From positions 23,741,146 to 23,805,145 of the forward strand of contig NC_084940.1 in assembly GCF_958298935.1 (NCBI RefSeq): a DNA stretch of 64,000 nucleotides. Direction: 5' to 3'. Shown here one piece after another: positions 57,001-64,000 of the stretch. The DNA is from Phragmites australis. Taxonomy: Eukaryota > Streptophyta > Magnoliopsida > Poales > Poaceae. The position numbers and the translations under genes were made by a program. The notes beneath the pieces were generated by a model. It saw only the letters and a program-made list of their open reading frames with translations, had not been told where the DNA came from and did not search any database. The number at the start of each line of letters is the position of its first letter. Within the stretch, counting starts at the first letter, position 1.

Positions 57001-57142
57001 CTCATTATTTATTCTAGTTAAAACGTTGTAATAATGACACTGTGTGTGATATACTGATGAAGTCACTACATGTACGAAACTTGATCCTGGCATACATGTG
57101 GTTTATATCTGGTTTTGCCCCTTTCTAAAACTGGGTGTGACA
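54013..57142 (+). mobile_element. solo LTR, TGTAACACCC family, 3130 bp (TSD GTAGT)
   Basis: It starts TGTAACACCCTAG and ends AAACTGGGTGTGACA, with perfect GTAGT copies at 54008-54012 and 57143-57147. It has TATATG at 54660, GC-rich DNA, 'aagcccctggacttt', GGCAAGTGTCCTTGA and the shared 3' block, but no gag or pol. This is the best-preserved copy of the family and serves as reference for 23706, 28697, 45771 and 61647. Length and ends suggest a Del/Tekay-type gypsy LTR (inferred). Confidence 0.93.
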
Positions 57143-57783
57143 GTAGTCGTGGTCAAGTTGCAGGACAACACGTCAGTAAAACAGGCATAACTCTCTCATA
57201 CGAAGTCCGTTTTAGGCAATCTTGGACATTCTAGAAAGCTTACGACGAGCCTTTCCAATGGATATGAGCTCGATCAAATATTACCTATATTTAAGTTAAA
57301 GAAATAAGGTATTGCACCACTATTTTGGACCTAGTTGGTTCTTGTAATCGTGTCGGGGTTGGAATTCAGGTTGTGTACGCCTCTTTCCATGGCTGTTCAA
57401 CCCTAGGTCAACCTCCTCACGCCCCCTATATATAAACACAGTAGCTAACGTAGTTTAGGCTTGGGTTTTTCTTACATTATTCTGTTTATAAAGTTTTGCC
57501 GCTTGTTCGGTTTGTAAAACCCCAACTCGAGCACTTCATTGGTAATTAGCAATATTCAGATTGCATCTACCTGTTCTTACTTGTGTTCTTGATTCGCTTG
57601 TAGGAAAAGCCTTCTTGGTGAGGTCAACCACATCTTGGCACGGTTGATAATCACGGAGTAGTGGTGTTGTGGTTGCGAGGGTTCTCGATCTGTCTTGGTC
57701 AGAGCCTTTGTATCATCAACGTCGAAACTCCACCAATCGACTTATCATATTACCTTCGGAAGATCGGACAAACGCGCATCAAG

Positions 57784-57796
57784 TGGTATCAGAGCC
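57784..57796 (+). promoter_or_regulatory. primer-binding site of the chromovirus
   Basis: TGGTATCAGAGCC is an exact copy of the initiator-Met tRNA complementary site used by plant chromoviruses. It lies two bases after the LTR end. Confidence 0.85.
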
Positions 57797-58084
57797 TTGG
57801 TTGCCCTTTAGGTAATCTCAGTTATCCCCTTTGTTTCGTCGTTTTCCATTACCTAGAGTCCAGAAAATTGCCCCACAAAAATATTTAGATCTTAGTTTTT
57901 CTGCTGTCCAAACCACTTTGTGCCTTCGCAATTTTGTTTTCAGTATTCGCGTTGTTGAGTTTGAGTCCATCGTCGGTGTCTTTGTTGCTAGTCGAGTCAT
58001 CATGATCTAGTTTCTAGTGTTGAGTCTTGCTGTTTAGTCGTCGTGTATCTCAGCGTGCCCTTGCTTGCTATAGCCGAGATTGTG

Positions 58085-58690
58085 TCTCTAGTGGAGTCGA
58101 CAATCAACTCGTGTTCGATCACTAGTTGCTTAACCATCTACTCAAGCTTGACCACTAGTCGAGTCAACCATCAACTCGTATGCGACCAGTAGTTGCTTTA
58201 ACCATCTACTCGAGTTTGACCACTAGTCGAGTTGACCATCAAGTCATGTTCGAACATTAGTCGCTTCAACCATCTACTCGAGTTCGACCACTAGTCGCTT
58301 CAACCATCAAGTCATGTTTGACCACTAGTCGAGTCAACCACCAAGTCGTGTTTGACCACTAGTCGCTTTAACCATCTACTCAAGTTGGACCACTAGTCGA
58401 GTCAACCATCGAGTCGTGTTCGACCACTAGTTGCTTTAACCATCTACACAAGTTCAACCACTAGTCGAGTCGATCATCAAGTCGTGTTTGACCACTAGTC
58501 ACTTGAACCATCTACTCGAGTTCGACAACTAGTCGAGTCGACCATGTACTCGGGTTCAACCACTAGTCGCTTCAACCATCTACTCAGGTTCGATCACTAG
58601 TTGTTTTCGATCACCTCTCCGGATTTGACCACTAGTTGGGTTTGACCATCCTTTTGGATTCGACTATCCATTCAATTTTGCCTCCATAGT
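58085..58690 (+). repeat. 34 bp tandem repeat with 68 bp alternating dimer in the leader
   Basis: Monomer A (CTAGTCGAGTCAACCATCAA plus GTCGTGTTTGACCA) alternates with monomer B (CTAGTCGCTTTAACCATCTA plus CTCGAGTTTGACCA). Starts of the ACCA box at 58151, 58185 and 58219 show the 34 bp step. About 17-18 monomers are present; the order slips in places. Confidence 0.9.
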
Positions 58691-59414
58691 CCAGTTGAGT
58701 ATATCTGTTTCTAGCTGCTCTCAGACACCTCCGTACACCCTTCATATCAAGCATTGTCCGACAAAGTTCGAGTAGTAATCCATAGCCGAAACAGAGGTAG
58801 CCAAAGATCAGAGAGAGTATCTTTTTATTACCTTTATACCCCTGCTCTCCGGAAAAAGTTTGTGACCCACGTACTTCACTGGTCTTAGAAAAGGCAGTAG
58901 AAGAGTTTTTGAGTTTGTATCACATTCGCAAAAAAAAGCAAGCAAGAAGGAAAGAGTGCAAAAGAAGAAGCAAAGAGTGCAAAAAAGAGAGAGAATTCCA
59001 AAAAAAAAAAGAATCAGTTTGCAGCGAATTTTGTTCCATTGTGCTTGTATCTATTATAGTTTTTGGCTTGCTTGAGCTAGTTCTAGGAACGTGTTCGGGC
59101 CAGCAACTGTGACGAGTACTGTGGACTTTTATTCAGCTTTGCTAGTCTGATTTCAATTATTGTCATTCCTTGCTACTAAATATAGCCTGTCCAAGCTACA
59201 CCTTCTCTCGATCATAACGGTTTCTCCCCTTGCAACTACCTCACTCGCACTGATAAGGTATCACGAACCAGCCACCGATTGTGCCAACTGCGGTGATTTG
59301 TAAGAACACTTGCAAGAGCATGGTAAGATGCTTGAGAGTGTGTGACTCCACCTCCACCACCTAGTAGTCGATAGGGATAATTTATCTTTCGTTGTTTTCT
59401 ATCTTCGACTAACC
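58691..59414 (+). other. chromovirus leader, noncoding
   Basis: It includes a purine-only stretch (58925-59012) with poly-A runs and no recognisable gene. The 67-codon ORF there (58909-59112) comes from the A/G-rich composition. Confidence 0.45.
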
Positions 59415-60640
59415 ATGGCAGGAGAAGCATCGGATGCACATGAGTGTGTTTTGAGGGAAGAACTCACAATGGTGTTGAATGATCATTGACAAGATATTAC
59501 TGATGACTTCGATAAGAAGCTTGCGGAGAAAAACACTACATTGCAACGACTTAATGATAGTATTGCCATGCTTAATACATGCTTTATCTAGTGGTTAATC
59601 AGCCACCAAACCATGGGCGTGTGGATCCTCGTGGTGCAGACCATGAGCAAGAGGAGTCCATCGCAGATGATGATATTTTGAGGCAAGAACAAGATGCCTT
59701 TGATGCACTACAACGGGATCGATTAAACTTCAATCGTCAAGGTATGAGAGGTAATAATTTTTAGCAATATAACCTAGGTGTTAAGGATGATCCATTTGCT
59801 TAGGTTAAGTTTACCATACCATCTTTTGTAGGTGTTTATGATGCTGAAAAGTATTTAGATTGGGAGATGACAGTTGAACAGAAGTTTAATGCTCATTTAG
59901 TTCCTAAAGTGCATAGAGTTAGATAAGCCACTAGTGAATTTAAAGAATTTATAATTATCTGGTGGAATAGAGTTTGCATCGATGGATTAGCGCTTACCAC
60001 ATGGAATGCTTTAAACGTTGCTATGCATAACATATTTGTTCCACCCTCTTTTAAACATGATTTGCATAAGAAAATGCAGCTCTTAGACCAAGGTGATAGA
60101 TCCGTAGAAGAATATTATCAGGAGCTACAAATTAGTATGTTGCATTGTGATATTATTGAGGATGAAGAGGCTGCAATGACACGCTTTTATGGAGGGTTAA
60201 GGCGTGAAATTAAGGACATAGTTGATTATAAAGAATACAATAATGTTCCTAGATTGTTCCAACTTGCATGTCTGGCAGAAAAAGAATTACAGGGATGACA
60301 ACAGAGGCTAAGAAACAATTTTGGAAGCTCGATTACATCAAAATCGAGGCCGGGACAAGTTAAAATAGCCTCACATTTAGCTACACGGTCTGTTGCCTCC
60401 TTCTCGAGTAGGGTGCATTCAACAATACCTTTGACACCATCACACGCTCCCGAGATAAGAAAATCTGTAAGTGTTCAGGGTCCAACCAAGAGCTCTCCTT
60501 CGATTGTTTCTACATGCCGATTGATCGGGATTGTATGCTACCGATGCAAGGGAATGTGCCATTTCATAAAAGATTTCCCAAGTCAACGAGCGTACATTGC
60601 AACAGAAAGTGGTAGGTATGTAAGTGCTAGTGATGTTGAG
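59415..60640 (+). pseudogene. chromovirus gag
   Basis: ATG 59415 starts MAGEASDAHECVLREEL; stops follow at 59487 and later. The Gag core is clear: GVYDAEKYLDWEMTVEQKF, then EYYQELQISMLHCDIIEDEE and MTRFYGGLRREIKDIVDYKE. The zinc knuckle reads CYRCKGMCHFIKDF (60536-60577); the last Cys is Phe, so metal binding is likely lost. Stops at 59762, 59922 and 60296 break it. Confidence 0.85.
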
Positions 60641-61646
60641 AATGAATATGCACTTGTAGCTAACCATGCAGGTGATGAGGACGAACATGAGATGGATATT
60701 GACAATGAGGAAGAATTGAGTGTAGCTGCTACGGAGAATTATAGGACACTTATTGTGCAGCGAGTGTTAAGCACTCAAATGGAGAAAGCGGAACAGCTAC
60801 AATACCACAATTTATTTCAGATGTTCCTCATAGTCAAGGGTTATCATGTTCGAGTTATTATTGATGGAGGAAGCTGCAACAATTTGGTAAGTTCGGATAT
60901 GATCAAGAAGCTTACCTTACCGACAATAAACCATCATCACCTTTATCATATTCAGTGGTTCAACAACAATGGTAAGATGAAGATAACGTAAACAGCTAGA
61001 GTGGAATTTTCTATTGGTTCATATCATGATTGTGCTGATTTCAATGTAGTTCACATGCAAGCGTGCTCTCTTTTAATAGGACGACCATAAGAGTTTGATA
61101 CTGATGCAACATATCATGGTAGAAGTAATAAGTACACCATTATGCATCAAGGAAAGAAAAACTTTTCTACCTTTAACCCCTGCTAAAATTGTAAAATGTG
61201 AACAAGAGATAGCTGAAAATAAGAGACAAGAGTTTGAGAATGAATATGAAAATCAGCAAGTACCGGAAAAAGTTTTTCCACCCAAAAAGGAGAAAGCAAC
61301 AACAACTTCTAAGTCCGATGGAATTAGACTAAAATGGTGTGTTATGCTTACTACTAAATCTGATCTTGCTGAAATTTGTGATAATGAGCTGTCATGCTAT
61401 ACTTTGATATGCCAAGATGCTTTAGTTTCACTCGAGAATATATCTAACTCTTTGTCTCCTGCTGTTGCCAACCTTTTGCAGGAGTTTATGGATGTATTTT
61501 CAGCTGAGGTACCTCCGGGATTACCACCTATTCGAGGGATTGAACATCAAATTGATTTGATTCCAGGAGTAACTTTGCCAAATTGTGTTGCATATAGGAC
61601 CAACCCAGAAGAGACTTAGGAAATTCAGCGACAAGTACAAGACCTT
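60641..61646 (+). pseudogene. chromovirus protease and start of reverse transcriptase
   Basis: The frame continues from gag. The protease has HVRVIIDGGSCNNLVSSDM (active-site region near 60860) and IQWFNNNGKMKIT before a stop at 60989. RFS-type beta strands follow (IGSYHDCADFNVVHMQACS, LLIGRP), then a decayed linker and the RT start: FMDVFSAEVPPGLPPIRGIE, HQIDLIPG and YRTNPEET. The GIEHQIDLIPG and RTNPEET signatures point to the CRM/Galadriel group. The element is cut at 61647 by another LTR, so most of RT, RNase H and integrase are not in the window. Confidence 0.85.
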
Positions 61647-63388
61647 TATCACACCCAGTTTTAACGGCCAAAACTAGATGCAGCTTATGTGTGCCCAGGA
61701 TGTTCAACACACATAAGGATGTCACAGCTGAAGTAGCAATAGCAATACTTTTATTAAGTAAATGTTAACTCTTATAGCAATTGACATATATTGTCTTCTA
61801 TGAAGATATCTGCAGCGGAATAGAAACACTGGTGCCCAACAACACCGCAGGCAACCGACCAGGAGACACGTGCCTAGAACGTCACAACCTCATCTTGATA
61901 GTCTTCAACATCTTCACTCACTAAGCAGCACCATGCATGTCGCATGGCATAGGGAAAATAGCAAGTGTGAGCACATGACGCAGTCAGCAAGTGTGGGAAA
62001 GATAATGATATGTAGACTTACGACAAGAATAGGCTAACACATGGTATATTTACGTAAATGCGAGTTAAGAAAACAGTAATGTAATTGAAAACCATTAAAC
62101 AATTGTTAAGTGAATGTATCCCATATAACCAACCAACCAACAAGGCTCCCCACCTTATAAACCATAATCACCTAGTACTTCATGTACTATAACCAAAACC
62201 ATAACCATAACCATAACCAGAAATGTTCCCATACTCAAAATCAACTAATCATGTGAGGATCCAAGTCTCTCATGACCGCAAGAATGGCTGTTATAACAGT
62301 TTTTACACTCTGGAGAGGTTGTCCTGCTTTCCCCACGAGTCATGATTTTCCTTGTTGCCGTGTCCACGAAACACTTAACACACACCAGTGGTGTGTCACC
62401 CGGAAAGTCACTACAAAGTTGTTACAAAGTTTCATCCAGTATGTGCAAGCCTGCTAGGTTTCACCGCTGTCAAAGTGGTATTCACGCTACCAAGAAGCCC
62501 CCTTAGCTCCAGAAAGATTTCATTCTTCCCTTCCACTACACATCCCATACCACTAACCAAATGGTTCTGGCCTTACCCATCCCCACACATCCACTCTTAT
62601 GGTTTGGTATGCACAGAGCTGGAATCCACTAATTAATAGGCCAAGCCTGTCCCATACTAGGTCTCGTGGTTGGTACGATACTTCTTGGGTTGTCACTCCA
62701 TGAACCCATCCTTACTTAGGTTACTTGAACAAACACTAAACCAACAGCATAACCATGACAACCACCCAAACCACTTTGCTCAAGACCTAAGGTTCCATGT
62801 TGCTAGACCATTAACAAGTTAACCACCATTGTTGCATATGTTCATTAGTAAATATTATGATACTTCCCAGTATCCCAAAAGCATGGCTAGGTAATCTACC
62901 CACCAAAGATATCTAACCATAAACCATCTAGGTTCTAAGGGATGATAACGGAAAATCTAGAGAAAACCCTAACATAGGTGACTACCCATCATATTAACAG
63001 ACACTGCATGCAATTTTGTAAACAAAATAGTTTAAATCGTAGGTTCAAGATGATCAAGGACACTTGCCTTTTACCCAATGTTGCTCAGTGTTGTCGAAAT
63101 CTTGGTCTTGAAGTCCCTTGAACTGCTCCGGAACGTTATCAACTAATCGCGAGAACTACCGACAAACAACAAAAAGGAAAACACTAAGAACAACATACCA
63201 AATATCATTAAAACACTTTAAAAACACTATAGCTAAATAAGTATGATTTAGAAATAATTAGACGCAAGAATTGCCTAAATCGGAGTTAAGATGAAAAGGG
63301 AACAACTATCAGGAGATGGATTAGACTAAAAAGGAAATGCTGATTTATCGGAACTATATTCCTATGGAAAAAGGATTTATTGCACAAT
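61647..63388 (-). mobile_element. long LTR, minus strand (family of 54013), interrupted
   Basis: It starts TATCACACCCAGTTTTAACGG, the inverse of the family 3' end with one terminal change. It follows the family order in reverse: 'aactaatcatgtgaggatcc' (62246), 'agaagcccccttagctcc' (62500), 'ggttacttgaacaaacac' (62720), 'gatgatcaaggacacttgcc' (63050). It reaches the 'ctccgattta' block near 63285 and is then broken at 63389 by another LTR. The left flank ACCTT (61642-61646) would be its TSD; the partner is outside the window. Confidence 0.75.
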
Positions 63389-64000
63389 TGTGGGGAACCG
63401 TCCAAATAATATTCTAATTAATCACCAGGAGGATCATTATTCATAATCACAACCTCGATGATTAACCAGAATATCATCTCGGTAGTCTCGGCACGTGTTT
63501 GGTGCCTAAGGATCGGAACACATGCCTCCCAACATGTACATCACAACATAGCTTAATAAAGAGCGAGTAATAAACATTTATATTACAAGTATTAAGCATG
63601 CAACTGATTTCAACAACTTACAACAAAAGCGAGCTAGGAGGAGACAAAACTCCTCAACTCCTAACCACAAAAGAACTACGCAGTGGAAAGATAAACTTTT
63701 GAACAACAAAAGAGGACGGCACCACATGCCCTTAGGCACCGTCTCAAAATGCCACCTTCAGAGTAGGATGCACTACTCTTGCCTGCCACCCCGATCGGCA
63801 GGCACGAAGTAGCCAAAAATAGCTTCTTCTCCAGCAACAGGAGTACCTGAAAGCGTAGGCATGAGTACGAAGGTACTCGCAAGACTTAAAACATATAGAG
63901 CACATATACATAGCTCGCCTCCAAGGATTATGCAGTGATCATTAGCAAGGATGAATCACAGGTTAAGTAAAACATAAGCACTAAGCATCCTAGACATATG
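63389..64000 (-). mobile_element. start of another minus-strand LTR, leaves the window
   Basis: TGTGGGGAACCGTCC at 63389 looks like the inverse of an LTR end. The following sequence (for example 'gatcattattcataatcac', 'atatcatctcggtagtctcgg', 'acatcacaacatagcttaat') is noncoding and resembles a repeat common in grass genomes. The probable TSD on the left is ACAAT (63384-63388). The other end is not visible. Confidence 0.5.

Larger units (their letters stand above)
53730..57781 (+). mobile_element. 5' LTR of a CRM/Galadriel-like chromovirus, split by a solo LTR
   Basis: The right part (57148-57781) has CTATATATAAAC near 57428 and ends GCGCATCA two bases before a primer-binding site. The left part (53730-54012) encodes a polyprotein C-terminus. 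Together, without the insert, the LTR would be about 0.9 kb. In some CRM elements the pol frame runs into the 3' LTR, so the 5' LTR also holds that coding end; this fits. The 5' edge near 53730 is a guess. Confidence 0.5.

Noticed and set aside
58085..58690. Regular short repeats that could suggest a CRISPR array
   Set aside because: Units are contiguous 34 bp monomers with no unique spacers, and the context is a plant retroelement leader.

Overview
The window is plant nuclear DNA from a grass, and essentially all of it is nested transposable elements. The organism call rests on the element families: Ty3/gypsy elements with an antisense ORF next to the 3' LTR, Sirevirus-type Ty1/copia elements, LTRs of 2.5-3.4 kb that begin TGTAACACCC and end GGGTGTGACA, a CACTA element carrying a TNP2 transposase and a Ulp1-like protease, and a Mutator-like element (MULE). 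I found no convincing host gene, tRNA or rRNA. The texture suggests gene-poor, probably pericentromeric heterochromatin of a large grass genome. Species cannot be given from sequence alone.

Layout. 1-3648: 3' end of a gypsy element (last codons of pol, duplicated 3' UTR, broken antisense ORF, polypurine tract, LTR). 3654-5109, 11606-11677 and 21645 to about 22390: pieces of an old, probably Del/Tekay-like LTR on the minus strand that served as an insertion target. 5110-11605: a Sirevirus-like solo LTR containing a MULE (5402-10374), which itself contains a gypsy solo LTR (7648-9104). 11678-21639: a nearly full-length but dead Sirevirus with an ATATT target-site duplication (TSD). 22394-26396: a decayed copia element broken by a solo LTR (23706-26167). 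26397-26572: gypsy LTR fragment. 26573 to about 35930: CACTA material on the minus strand (subterminal repeats, Ulp1-like gene, TNP2 transposase), with other retroelement fragments inside. 37380-37852: copia reverse transcriptase fragment. 38094-43120: a minus-strand Sirevirus that keeps gag but shows no pol. 43121-44192: 5' end of a minus-strand gypsy element. 44798-50611: a spliced plus-strand gypsy-associated gene (Transposase_28 type) split by a 3.4 kb solo LTR. 50679-51889: another gypsy solo LTR. 52400-52870: tandem repeats. About 53730-61646: a CRM/Galadriel-like chromovirus whose 5' LTR is split by a 3.1 kb solo LTR and whose pol is cut by another long LTR (61647 on), itself interrupted at 63389 by a further LTR that leaves the window.

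Nothing here works as a pathway. Internal logic exists only within each element (LTR promoter, primer-binding site, gag, pol, polypurine tract). No element appears fully coding-competent. The most informative content is the dated nesting, the run of solo LTRs with intact TSDs, the antisense/spliced gypsy gene, and several higher-order tandem repeats inside element leaders, introns and LTRs. Family names given as 'like' are inferences from motifs and structure; no database search was possible.
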